A stretch of DNA of 64,000 nucleotides from an uncultured Lewinella sp. (GTDB lineage Bacteria > Bacteroidota > Bacteroidia > Chitinophagales > Saprospiraceae): the NCBI GenBank assembly GCA_937873655.1, contig CALMYQ010000224.1, positions 1 through 64,000 of the forward strand, in the 5' to 3' direction. Below the pieces are notes generated by a model. That model was not told the DNA's origin, searched no databases, and saw nothing but the letters and a program-made list of their open reading frames with translations. Positions 17,388 to 25,708 of this stretch are shown piece after piece. Made by a program: the position numbers and the translations under genes. Each line of letters opens with the position of its first letter. Position 1 is the first letter of the stretch.

Positions 17388-18125
17388 ATGAATAACGCTG
17401 AAGAAAAGATCATTCAGTCGCCGGAGTACGAATATCTGGAAGGCCCAAAGAGCAGGAGCTCGGAATTGTGGTTTGCCCTTCGGGTCTTTTTCCAGTTCAT
17501 CAAAGGGTTCCGGACCCTGCATTTTGTAGGTCCCTGCATCACGGTTTTCGGGTCGGCCCGATTCAGGGAGGGGCACCCCAATTACGAGAAAGCCCGGGAA
17601 ATCGGCAAGGCCGTCGCTGACATGGGCTTTACGGTGATGACCGGCGGCGGCCCCGGCGTCATGGAGGCGGCCAATCGCGGCGCGCGCGAAGCCGGAGGCC
17701 GGTCGGTGGGTTGCAATGTGATCCTGCCTTTCGAGCAAAAACCCAACCCTTTCATGGATACCTGGATCACCATCCGGTACTTCTTTGTCCGGAAAGTGCT
17801 CCTGTTGAAATATTCTTATGCCTTCATCGTACTGCCCGGCGGCTGGGGCACCATGGATGAGCTTTTCGAGACCCTCACCCTCGTACAGACCGGCGTCATT
17901 CAGCGATTCCCGGTCGTATTGATCGGCAAAGACTACTACGCAGGCCTGATGTCGTTTATTGAGCATATGGTGAAAAACGAAACCATTTCCCCGAAAGACC
18001 TCAAGCTGGTCCTTTGCACCGACAATACCGACGAAGCCCTGGATCATATCCGGGAATACATCCGCGGCAACTACAGGGTCCGGCAGAAAAGGCGCCCGGC
18101 CTGGTGGCTGCTCGAACGGATCTGA
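17388..18125 (+). CDS. LOG family protein (nucleotide 5'-monophosphate phosphoribohydrolase-like)
   Basis: 245 residues with a Rossmann-type fold. The diagnostic motif pair is TGGGPGVMEAANRGA and PGGWGTMDELFETLTLVQ (PGGxGTxxE). Older annotation calls this family lysine decarboxylase, but LOG enzymes split nucleoside monophosphates into base and ribose 5-phosphate. It is the third gene of the acetyltransferase-ARH-LOG series. Both ARH and LOG act on ribosyl N-glycosidic bonds, which may or may not be meaningful. It converges on the GT39 gene with 10 bp between stops. Confidence 0.9.
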   Translation: MNNAEEKIIQSPEYEYLEGPKSRSSELWFALRVFFQFIKGFRTLHFVGPCITVFGSARFREGHPNYEKAREIGKAVADMGFTVMTGGGPGVMEAANRGAREAGGRSVGCNVILPFEQKPNPFMDTWITIRYFFVRKVLLLKYSYAFIVLPGGWGTMDELFETLTLVQTGVIQRFPVVLIGKDYYAGLMSFIEHMVKNETISPKDLKLVLCTDNTDEALDHIREYIRGNYRVRQKRRPAWWLLERI

Positions 18126-18135
18126 CGGTTTTTTA

Positions 18136-19674
18136 TCAGTGCCCGATTTTCTCCCGTTCCCGCCGGATCAAATTTGCAATTACGGAATCGGCATTGACTT
18201 TGGGTTGCGACCGGTAAAAAACATACCCGTTATCCCTGGCGTAGGGATGATGGGTGCTGTCGACAAATTCGTGGTAACTGAAATAGGCCGAACTGTCTTC
18301 CCATACATTATCCAGCAGGATCATATTGTCAAAATGGATATGGTCCGGAATCCATAACAAATAGCTGCTGTTCATGCTGTAAGCCTCCGGCAGGTCGTAT
18401 TTTTTCCGGTAATAGTTCAGGGCGCCTGCGTGGTGGTAGCCGCCGCCGTAGATCAGGCAGGTTGATTGCTGATCGCGGCTTAGTGCGTGGTATTTTTTGG
18501 ATACGTTCGCCGCCATTTCCTCCCAACCCTGCATGTCGGCATAATCCTGGGGAACCGGGTAGAGCCTGCCGTCCTCCCAGCGCTGCTCTACGCCGTATTT
18601 GGCCAGCCGATCGCAGTATTTTTCCATGCTCTCTATGGAAAGGATCGGTACGCCCATCGGCAAAGCTGTCAGATCCAGGCCGACCACCAAGAGCAAGATC
18701 GCATAACGCAGGAAGGCCATCCTGCCGGAAGTCCATTGCTCCAGGGCTACCCCGCCGGCTGCCATCAGCGCCGGATATGCCCCCAGTGCATAATAATCCT
18801 TGCCGCTCAAAAACAGCAATAGGGCCAGCAAGATCAGGTAGCCGTACCCGATGTACCGGAAATCGCGCCCTGACCTGGCCGCCAGCAACCAGATCACCCC
18901 GGGAATCCAGATCAGGAAACCCGCAAATTGCATCAGCAGCTGGCTCATCAAAAATCCGGTCGGCTCGACATGCACCAGTTGGGTGGCCGCCAGGTCGGTC
19001 ATATGGTGAACTACCGGAAACCGGTAGCTGTACTGCCAGAACAAATTGGGCAAGGCAATCGCCAATGCAATACCGAAAGCGATCAGCGCGTTTTTGGACC
19101 AGATAACCTTGCGCTTCGGGCTGATGAGCAACCCAATGAAAAGCGAAAAGATCCAGAAAGCAATGGCGTATTTGTTCATCCAGCCCAAACCGACGGCAAT
19201 ACCCAGACCGACCCAGTACTTACGGTCATCCCGCCGCACAGCCTTTACCAGGAGAAAAGCGGATAAAAACCACCAGAATTGATCAAAACAAACAGGCTGG
19301 AAAAGCGTGCCGCTCCGCAAAAAGGACGGAGACAGGATATACGCGGCACAGGCGAGCAGGGTCGCCCATTTTTTTCCGCCCATTTCTTTTACCATCAGCC
19401 CGATGAGAATGACCACCGCCGCTCCGGCCAGGGCGGGGAACAGCCGGACCGCAAAAAGGCTGTCGCCGAACAGCGCCGTAGCGATCCTCCCGATCAGCGG
19501 AGTCAGCGGCGGCACCTCCAGAAAGCCCCAACCCAGGTGCCGGCTCTCGTCCAGGTACAAAAACTCATCCCGGTGGAAGCCGTAACCCGTATTGGTCGTG
19601 AAATGGATCAGCAATTTTATCAGGGCCAGCCCGACCAGCAAGGTGTTCTCTTTGAAAAAGGATTTCACAGTCAT
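18136..19674 (-). CDS. Glycosyltransferase family 39 membrane protein
   Basis: 512 residues with about ten transmembrane segments. The first loop has GYGFHRDEFLYLDESRHLGW, the acidic DE region of GT39 enzymes, followed by EVPPLTPLIGR. LGWMNKYAIAFW in a later cytoplasmic segment is also typical. It would transfer a polyprenyl-phosphate-linked sugar outside the inner membrane; donor and acceptor are unknown. It is only distantly similar in sequence to the GT39 protein at 2342. A minus-strand TATCTTTA box lies at 19693-19700. Confidence 0.85.
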   Translation of the reverse strand: MTVKSFFKENTLLVGLALIKLLIHFTTNTGYGFHRDEFLYLDESRHLGWGFLEVPPLTPLIGRIATALFGDSLFAVRLFPALAGAAVVILIGLMVKEMGGKKWATLLACAAYILSPSFLRSGTLFQPVCFDQFWWFLSAFLLVKAVRRDDRKYWVGLGIAVGLGWMNKYAIAFWIFSLFIGLLISPKRKVIWSKNALIAFGIALAIALPNLFWQYSYRFPVVHHMTDLAATQLVHVEPTGFLMSQLLMQFAGFLIWIPGVIWLLAARSGRDFRYIGYGYLILLALLLFLSGKDYYALGAYPALMAAGGVALEQWTSGRMAFLRYAILLLVVGLDLTALPMGVPILSIESMEKYCDRLAKYGVEQRWEDGRLYPVPQDYADMQGWEEMAANVSKKYHALSRDQQSTCLIYGGGYHHAGALNYYRKKYDLPEAYSMNSSYLLWIPDHIHFDNMILLDNVWEDSSAYFSYHEFVDSTHHPYARDNGYVFYRSQPKVNADSVIANLIRREREKIGH

Positions 19675-19736
19675 ATAAAGGGTGTTTCCCCGTAAAGATA
19701 GCTACATTGCCGGTTCACCCCCATGCCGACCCATGT

Positions 19737-22721
19737 TTATCTCAGTACAAACCGGTAGACATAATCGGTCTCCTTCCACCCGTCGGACAATTTGCGGTAA
19801 GTGCGCCGCCACAAGGGCGCCGTTACTGAAAAGCGCAGGGTTCGCCAGGTATACGACGGCGGAATCAGGTTGAATACGGGATAACTGATCTGGAAAGAAA
19901 CCACCAGGTCCTGCCCGCGGATGGTTTGCCGCATGGAGGAAAGGATCCCGGTATTGACGAATTGCTGGCTGAAAAGAAAACTGTTTTCCACCACCAGGCT
20001 TTCCTCCGGATTGGAAGCGCCGAACGTGGCGACATACACACTGTCGGGCTGCATCGGATGGTTGTGTTCGGATGTACTTTGAAGAAACGGAAAATGATTG
20101 GCATACCTCGGCGCCGACACCGGCAATACCGCAACGGGCTGCACCATGCCGTCGGGCGCCAGAAACGGAATGCTGCCGTATCCGGCCAATGCGGGGGTCA
20201 AATACTGATCAATGTAGAAAGGTACGGCTCTTTTGGCCGATATGCCCGGGTCGTATATCCGGGTCGACGGCGGAATATACCCGTATGGATCCGGATGCAC
20301 CAGCGACGGACTGCCGCTTTGGCTGTTGGTACTTACCACGCCGTCGTCCAGTCCCGGCAATATGCGCCGCGTGCCGAGTGATATGCCCAGTCCGCCGGGA
20401 TGCCCGCCCGCAACGGTGAGGACGGGCACCGGCGTCTGGTTGAAGAGCGGCCCCCAAAGCATCTTAGATACCGGTGGGGTGAGGTCCACTAAAATGCTGT
20501 TATTCGTAACGGCTGCTGCCGTATTGGCCAGGGTGACCATATCGTCGGTGGCCGCATCCAGGAAGGCTCCGATGGCATCGGTGCTGATACCGAAAGCGGA
20601 AAGCCCCATTTTCATCATTTGAATGCCTGCGGGCGGGTTGGCGTTAACGGCGTTCCCGACATCCACCGCCAGGTCGGCGCCGCCGGCGCCCATAGCGGCA
20701 ACATTGGCGCCTACTACGGCCAATCCCGCCAATTCGCTCCCGCTGACAGCACCGTGAAGGGAAATATGCGCTTTGGCCCGGTCGGAAATATATTTGGCGT
20801 CCCCCAGAAAAGCGCCGATGCCGGGGTCGGTGGCGGATAGGGCCGCCATAGACATGGCCGCATCCGTGACCAATGCGCCGGTAGAATGGATGACAATCAC
20901 GTAATCCCGCCCGAAACAGGCTTTGCCGCGCGGATCCTTGGAGGAGGCCACCACGCCGGTCCCTTCGTTCATGGCCAGACTGATCTGGGTCAGCATGGAA
21001 TGCACATTGTCGACCAACCGCTGGGATGAGTTGTAGGCGATCACCAGGTAACGGTTGCTCGGCTCGTCGACATCTCCGAGGAAGTGCCGGATATGTTCGT
21101 TCCAATAGCCTTCACCCTGCTTTTTGTAAAAACCTTCGCCGAAAAAATCGCCCGGAGATTCCGGCCAGCGGCGGGTCAGCGCGTCGTCCAGCGAGGCGGG
21201 ATCCAGAAAACCGGTAGCCGAAGCCGCTCCGGCCAGATAACCCGTCGGATCGCTTTTGATGATGTTCTGATATACATGGTCCGGCCGGAAACCATGGACA
21301 TAAACGATGTCCCGCCCGCTGAAAGGCTTGTTTTTATCGTAAGGTATCCGGCATTCCCCGTCTTTGGCCGGCGGTATGGGTTTCCAGTCCGGAAACTTGA
21401 TCTCGTTGCCGATCTTTTCCTGGATGATCTTCATAGCCGCATAAAGATCGTCCGGTTTTACGCCGCCCGGGAAGGTATACTCCTGCCACTTTTTGAGGTC
21501 AGCACCTGCCTGGGGCGGCAAATCGCCGCCGAACGATACGCATTCATCGCCGGGTTGGTACCAGTTGTTATGGCCGGCAGAATCGAAAGGCTGCCCGAAC
21601 AGGTCGACCATCCGGCCCTGGTCAAAACCGACTTCAAGGGAAGCCGGCTTGTTATCGGGATCCAGCAGCTTACTGACAGCAGTGGGGATCTTATCCGGGT
21701 CATCGATCCCCAGGTCGGCGGCCGTAAACCCGCAATCATCGGTTAGTTGCAGGCAGATCCCGGAAACGGCGCCGGAGGCGACAACACCCTGGGGCGCATC
21801 TTCATCCGCAACGGCCAGTACAGCTATTTTGTCAAAATCGCGGGGCGCTGTCCAGGATGCCAGGAAATAACGATTCCACCCGGTATCCGTTATATTGCCG
21901 GTTTCACCGATCACCGCGATCTGCTGGCCGGGGTCGGGGTGTGCGCCCGTAGCCGGCAGGCTGCCGTTGAAGGCCAATACCTTTAGCCGGACGTAGTTCA
22001 ATTGTTTCGGAAAGGCTTTAATGCAAAATGAGACCCTGTATTTCTCTCCTTTTTTGATCTTGCCGGCGGCCGGCAAGGCCTGTTGTACGGCAGTACCTGC
22101 CTGCCGGTTCCCGCTCATTTCGATCAGGCCTTCGCTGTTGAAACATCCCGATTGTTTGGGCGAGATATGCGGCGTGCCGTAGGCGGTGGTCCAGGCGGCA
22201 GCGCCGTCTTTGAGCAGGTTCGATTCACAGCAGGTGATCGATTGAAGGTCAAAAGGAAGGCCGGGTTGCAGGAAAAAAACGGCGATGTCGCTTTTGACCG
22301 GTTTTGCATTTGGCGCCGATTTCGGCGGCTCCGAAGTTATCTGATAGGCATATACCCTGCCGGGGACAAGCGGTTTGAGGTTCCGGGGAAAGGAAAGCGA
22401 ATTTCCCCGGATGCCCTTAAGGTCGATGAGCCTGGGGTTGGCGGCCAGCGCCCTGGCCGCATCCTGTTTCTCACGGAGCTCAACCAGGATCAATGAATAC
22501 GTAGTCCCTTTGGGGATCTCCCTGCCGGGTTGCCAGGTAAATGCGGGGCGGTTGTCATTCAGCGGGCAATCGCCGTTGGGACTGATCGTCCGGATGGAGG
22601 CGGCAGCCGATATCGGCGCCATTTTCCCGGAGACGAACGTCTTCTGTGCCGTGCAAAAATTAAAGATGGAAATGATCAGACCCGGAAAAAGGACCCGGGA
22701 ATACATGCGGAAGATGGTCAT
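19737..22721 (-). CDS. Large secreted protein of unknown function with alpha/beta-hydrolase-like motifs
   Basis: 994 residues with an N-terminal signal sequence (RVLFPGLIISIFNFCTAQ). Residues about 40-130 look like an extracellular domain with NDNRPAFTWQPGREIPKGTT. Residues about 150-350 resemble a carbohydrate-binding or jelly-roll region. Around residue 470 RDIVYVHGFRPDHV resembles the oxyanion-hole strand of alpha/beta hydrolases. Around 610 YVIVIHSTGALVTDAAM resembles a nucleophile elbow, with H-S-T-G in place of G-x-S-x-G. No T9SS sorting domain is evident. A lipase-like role is inference and the family is not recognised. Confidence 0.7.
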   Translation of the reverse strand: MTIFRMYSRVLFPGLIISIFNFCTAQKTFVSGKMAPISAAASIRTISPNGDCPLNDNRPAFTWQPGREIPKGTTYSLILVELREKQDAARALAANPRLIDLKGIRGNSLSFPRNLKPLVPGRVYAYQITSEPPKSAPNAKPVKSDIAVFFLQPGLPFDLQSITCCESNLLKDGAAAWTTAYGTPHISPKQSGCFNSEGLIEMSGNRQAGTAVQQALPAAGKIKKGEKYRVSFCIKAFPKQLNYVRLKVLAFNGSLPATGAHPDPGQQIAVIGETGNITDTGWNRYFLASWTAPRDFDKIAVLAVADEDAPQGVVASGAVSGICLQLTDDCGFTAADLGIDDPDKIPTAVSKLLDPDNKPASLEVGFDQGRMVDLFGQPFDSAGHNNWYQPGDECVSFGGDLPPQAGADLKKWQEYTFPGGVKPDDLYAAMKIIQEKIGNEIKFPDWKPIPPAKDGECRIPYDKNKPFSGRDIVYVHGFRPDHVYQNIIKSDPTGYLAGAASATGFLDPASLDDALTRRWPESPGDFFGEGFYKKQGEGYWNEHIRHFLGDVDEPSNRYLVIAYNSSQRLVDNVHSMLTQISLAMNEGTGVVASSKDPRGKACFGRDYVIVIHSTGALVTDAAMSMAALSATDPGIGAFLGDAKYISDRAKAHISLHGAVSGSELAGLAVVGANVAAMGAGGADLAVDVGNAVNANPPAGIQMMKMGLSAFGISTDAIGAFLDAATDDMVTLANTAAAVTNNSILVDLTPPVSKMLWGPLFNQTPVPVLTVAGGHPGGLGISLGTRRILPGLDDGVVSTNSQSGSPSLVHPDPYGYIPPSTRIYDPGISAKRAVPFYIDQYLTPALAGYGSIPFLAPDGMVQPVAVLPVSAPRYANHFPFLQSTSEHNHPMQPDSVYVATFGASNPEESLVVENSFLFSQQFVNTGILSSMRQTIRGQDLVVSFQISYPVFNLIPPSYTWRTLRFSVTAPLWRRTYRKLSDGWKETDYVYRFVLR

Positions 22722-22775
22722 GATTATTGGGTTTTTCAGCGGAGATCAAAAGCCTTTCCGCCAGGTGTCTTTGTT

Positions 22776-22807
22776 CAAAGTTACACCATTTTATCCCCAA
22801 AATCAAA
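22776..22807 (-). promoter_or_regulatory. Consensus Bacteroidota promoter (TTTG-N20-TAACTTTG)
   Basis: On the minus strand TTTG (22804-22807) is separated by exactly 20 bp from TAACTTTG (22776-22783). This fits the -33/-7 consensus of the Bacteroidota primary sigma factor. It would start a transcript about 50 nt before the ATG at 22721. Confidence 0.72.
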
Positions 22808-22829
22808 CCCGCGTTACCTGGAATGGGTA

Positions 22830-23351
22830 TCAGGACAGCCTTTTTTCAAGGATCTCAAAGAAAAGAGGCCGGTTCGGCGCCCCGAACCGGTGATCGCCGT
22901 TGAATGGAAAAACCTCTCCGGTACGCTGGTAGCCGTGCCGGATATACCAGTCCATCAGCTCGGTCCGGGCGTTGATGACCTGCATGAAGACGGAGGAACA
23001 TTGCTGAAGCCGGGCATGTTGCTCGGCAGCAGCCAGCAGTTGTTTGCCGATGCCTTTGGCCTGAAGTTGGGGATTGACGGAAAGCATCCCCAAATAAAGG
23101 CTTCCTTCCCGGTTGTCCAGATAAACACACCCCTGAAGGCTGCCGTCGCTTTCCGTATATTTCAGAAAAACAGCATGTTCCTTTAGCATCAGGCTCCGGA
23201 CATTGGCTTCATCCGTCCGGATGGAGCCGTCCAGCAGGTCGGCTTCCGTCGACCAGCCCGTTTTGGAGCCTTCGCCGCGGTAGGCGGAGTTCAGCAATCG
23301 GACAATTTGGGGAATATCCGCTGCAACGGCAACAGAAATGCCTTTTTCCAT
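22830..23351 (-). CDS. GNAT family N-acetyltransferase
   Basis: 173 residues from the ATG at 23351; an upstream in-frame TTG at 23381 would add ten residues and is less likely. The GNAT fold is visible in order: IPQIVRLLNSAYRGEG, then GCVYLDNREGSLYLGMLSVNPQLQAKGIGKQLLAAAEQHA (motif A, acetyl-CoA pyrophosphate loop QAKGIGK), then MDWYIRHGYQRTGEVFPF (motif B). It transfers an acetyl group to an unknown amine. It lies 98 bp downstream of the VOC gene on the same strand. Confidence 0.9.
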   Translation of the reverse strand: MEKGISVAVAADIPQIVRLLNSAYRGEGSKTGWSTEADLLDGSIRTDEANVRSLMLKEHAVFLKYTESDGSLQGCVYLDNREGSLYLGMLSVNPQLQAKGIGKQLLAAAEQHARLQQCSSVFMQVINARTELMDWYIRHGYQRTGEVFPFNGDHRFGAPNRPLFFEILEKRLS

Positions 23352-23449
23352 TTGTGGTTGACTCTTTTTTATGCTGTTCAATTTTTACCGGTTCAGGTGC
23401 TCTCAGGCTTTGTCGGCAGCGCCCGAACCGCCCGCGCTATCTCCTCCGA

Positions 23450-23878
23450 CTACGACTGCGGATAGGCGAAACTCACCATCCAGTGAATACCGAACCGGTC
23501 TTCCAGCATGCCGAAATAAGAGCCCCAGAAGGCGTCCTGGATCGGCATTTCAACCACTCCGCCCGAAGAAAGACCGCTGAATAACCGGTCTGCCTCGGCT
23601 TTGCTGCCGGCATTGATGGAAATGTAAAAATTGCTCCCCGCCCTGGCCCTGTCCTGCATGGACTCCACAACATCCGACCCCATCAGCACGCTTCCGTTCC
23701 CTACCGGGAGCGAAATATGCATGATCTTGTCCAGGTCGGCTTCCGCCGTCTGACCGCCGCCCGGGATGTCGCGAAAGCGTTGCAAAGATGCAAATTCCCC
23801 GCCAAAAACGGATTTATAGAAATTAAATACCGCCTCCGTGTTGCCGTTGAAATTCAGATACGGATTCAATGTTGCCAT
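23450..23878 (-). CDS. VOC family protein, PhnB/3-demethylubiquinone methyltransferase-like
   Basis: 142 residues starting MATLNPYLNFNGNTEAVFNF, the hallmark of the PhnB-like branch of the vicinal oxygen chelate (glyoxalase/bleomycin resistance) superfamily. Later motifs are MHISLPVGNGSVLMGSD and DAFWGSYFGMLEDRFGIHW. Such proteins are dimers of paired beta-alpha-beta-beta-beta units. The usual second-half sequence WG..FG...D.FG..W is intact. The substrate is unknown. An AT-rich leader lies upstream at about 23945-24005. Confidence 0.92.
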   Translation of the reverse strand: MATLNPYLNFNGNTEAVFNFYKSVFGGEFASLQRFRDIPGGGQTAEADLDKIMHISLPVGNGSVLMGSDVVESMQDRARAGSNFYISINAGSKAEADRLFSGLSSGGVVEMPIQDAFWGSYFGMLEDRFGIHWMVSFAYPQS

Positions 23879-24012
23879 GGCTGTTGGTTTAAATGGTTAT
23901 GAAAAAGAGAAAGCCTGAAACGGAGTACGCAGGGTATCCGGTCAGGAAGACAAAAATAAACAAATTAATTTAAATTTAAAAATAAATACTTAATTGTTTA
24001 AAAAACATTCCG

Positions 24013-25554
24013 CTATTTGAAATCAATCAGCATAATGGCGGCAATGGTCTCGATACCGTCCCACAGAAATCCGATCTGAACGTTTTCGTTCTCGCCGTGC
24101 TGGTTGTTGTCGTAATTGACAACCGGCACGGTGATCGGCGGTGTACGGAGGATATCTTCGAAGAGGTAGAGCGGAAGGCTGCCGCCGGCGGAAGGCATCA
24201 GGACCACCTCCTGGCCGGTAGTGGATTTGACGGCTTCAATGACCAGTTGGGAGACCGGCAGATCCATGGATGTGCGTTGGGCATTGTAGCCGGTTCCGGA
24301 GCGTACGGTGGCGATGTTGGCGTTGGCGAGCCGTTCCTCATCGGTCGGTTCCCGGTCGAGCACGAGATACCCCTGATTCCGGATATGGTCAATCACCTTA
24401 CCGATCTGCCGCCGGCTGTCGTTGCCTTTCACCAGGCGCAGGTCAAGGGTAGCTGTGGCCGTGGTCGGAATGATATTGCTGGCCAGGCGGCCTACATTGG
24501 CGCTGACGATGCCGTTAATATTGAGGGTGGGCAGGGTGGTGATGGATTCCAGGAAGGTCCGGGTCGTGCTCTCGGGTTCTGCGAAGGCCAGTTCCTGCTG
24601 CATCATGGGCGCCGGGTCGGGGATGGCGGCAAGGGCCGCGCGTTCGGAGGCGCTGAGGGGCGTTACGTCATCGTAGAAACCATCGACGAGCACATGGCCT
24701 TCGTCGTCCTTCATGGTGGCCAGCAACCTGACGAGCTTCATGGCCGGGTTGGGCGCCCAGTTGCCGTAATTGCCGCTGTGCAGCGGGCGTTTGGCGCCGT
24801 AAACGGTCAGGTGCATATTGACGTCGCCGCGCACCCCGAAAGTGATCTGCTTCTTGCCGGATGCGTGCATGGGGCCGTCGCAGATGATCCAGGCGTCGGC
24901 GCGGAGCAGGTCCTTGTGTTTTTGCAGGATCTCGCCCAGGTTGACGGAGCCGCGTTCCTCTTCTCCTTCGAAGAAAAATTTAAGGTTGATCTTTGGGGAA
25001 AGGCCCGTCCGCCGGATGGCATCGTACGCGTTCAGGATGGTGAAGACCCCCGCTTTGTCGTCGGCGGCGCTGCGGGCATACAGGCGCCAATCGGGGTTGA
25101 GATCGGCATTCGCAGCCGGAAAATCGAGGAATTGGCCGCCCTTATCCAACGGGCCGGAAGCGAGTTGCGGTGTGAATGGAGAGAGGCCTTCCGCCCATTT
25201 GCCGGGATTGACCGGTTGGCCGTCGTAATGGGCGTAGAAGATCACCGTACGCGTAGCGCCGGGCGTAAGCGCCTCCCCGTAAACAGCCGGAATGGCGCCC
25301 TCCGCATCCGCGTGCAGCAGTTGTACGTTACGGATCCCGCGCTTTTTCATCATTCCCGAAATGAATTCCGCATTGGCGACCAATTCCGAAGGATCGTTCA
25401 TGGTGTTGGGCAGCGAAAGAAACGCCGCGTATTCCTTCAGCAGGTCGAAATGCCGGGGCTCGTGGTTGGCCCTGATTTTCAGGATGGCCTGGTCCTGACT
25501 GAAAAGTTGGGCAGCTGCAAATACCGAAATCGCAATAGAAAGGAGAATTTTCAT
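24013..25554 (-). CDS. Secreted M20 family dipeptidase/metallopeptidase
   Basis: 513 residues from the ATG at 25554, which gives a signal peptide (MKILLSIAISVFAAAQLF, then SQ). Upstream in-frame codons lack protein character. M20 motifs in order: VIFYAHYDGQPV (metal-binding His), SAADDKAGVF (bridging Asp), FFEGEEERGSVN (catalytic Glu pair), a dimerisation domain in the middle, and YDNNQHGENENV (final metal His). It would hydrolyse dipeptides or N-acylated amino acids in the periplasm. It is divergent from an M19 dipeptidase gene across a 154-bp shared promoter region. Confidence 0.93.
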   Translation of the reverse strand: MKILLSIAISVFAAAQLFSQDQAILKIRANHEPRHFDLLKEYAAFLSLPNTMNDPSELVANAEFISGMMKKRGIRNVQLLHADAEGAIPAVYGEALTPGATRTVIFYAHYDGQPVNPGKWAEGLSPFTPQLASGPLDKGGQFLDFPAANADLNPDWRLYARSAADDKAGVFTILNAYDAIRRTGLSPKINLKFFFEGEEERGSVNLGEILQKHKDLLRADAWIICDGPMHASGKKQITFGVRGDVNMHLTVYGAKRPLHSGNYGNWAPNPAMKLVRLLATMKDDEGHVLVDGFYDDVTPLSASERAALAAIPDPAPMMQQELAFAEPESTTRTFLESITTLPTLNINGIVSANVGRLASNIIPTTATATLDLRLVKGNDSRRQIGKVIDHIRNQGYLVLDREPTDEERLANANIATVRSGTGYNAQRTSMDLPVSQLVIEAVKSTTGQEVVLMPSAGGSLPLYLFEDILRTPPITVPVVNYDNNQHGENENVQIGFLWDGIETIAAIMLIDFK

Positions 25555-25681
25555 GGTTGGAAGATTTTTCAGGCATAATCCGCCCGGTAACCAATTACAA
25601 GAATAGCGAACCGGAGAGGCGTATCGACACGGCAAAAATAAGTTTTACCGGCGAAGAACAGCCCGGTTTTGATTTCATCGT

Positions 25682-25689
25682 TAACTTTA
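25682..25689 (+). promoter_or_regulatory. -7-like box TAACTTTA upstream of the M19 dipeptidase
   Basis: TAACTTTA differs by one base from TAnnTTTG and lies 20 bp before the ATG at 25709. The -33 element is unclear. Confidence 0.4.
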
Positions 25690-25708
25690 CATCAAAACCG
25701 CAAGCATC

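Noticed and set aside
17388..18125. Lysine decarboxylase
   Set aside because: The PGGxGTxxE motif identifies the LOG family; the decarboxylase label is an old misannotation.
24097..25578. A 493-codon plus-strand frame opposite the M20 peptidase
   Set aside because: Antisense shadow; the minus-strand gene has all M20 metal motifs and a signal peptide.
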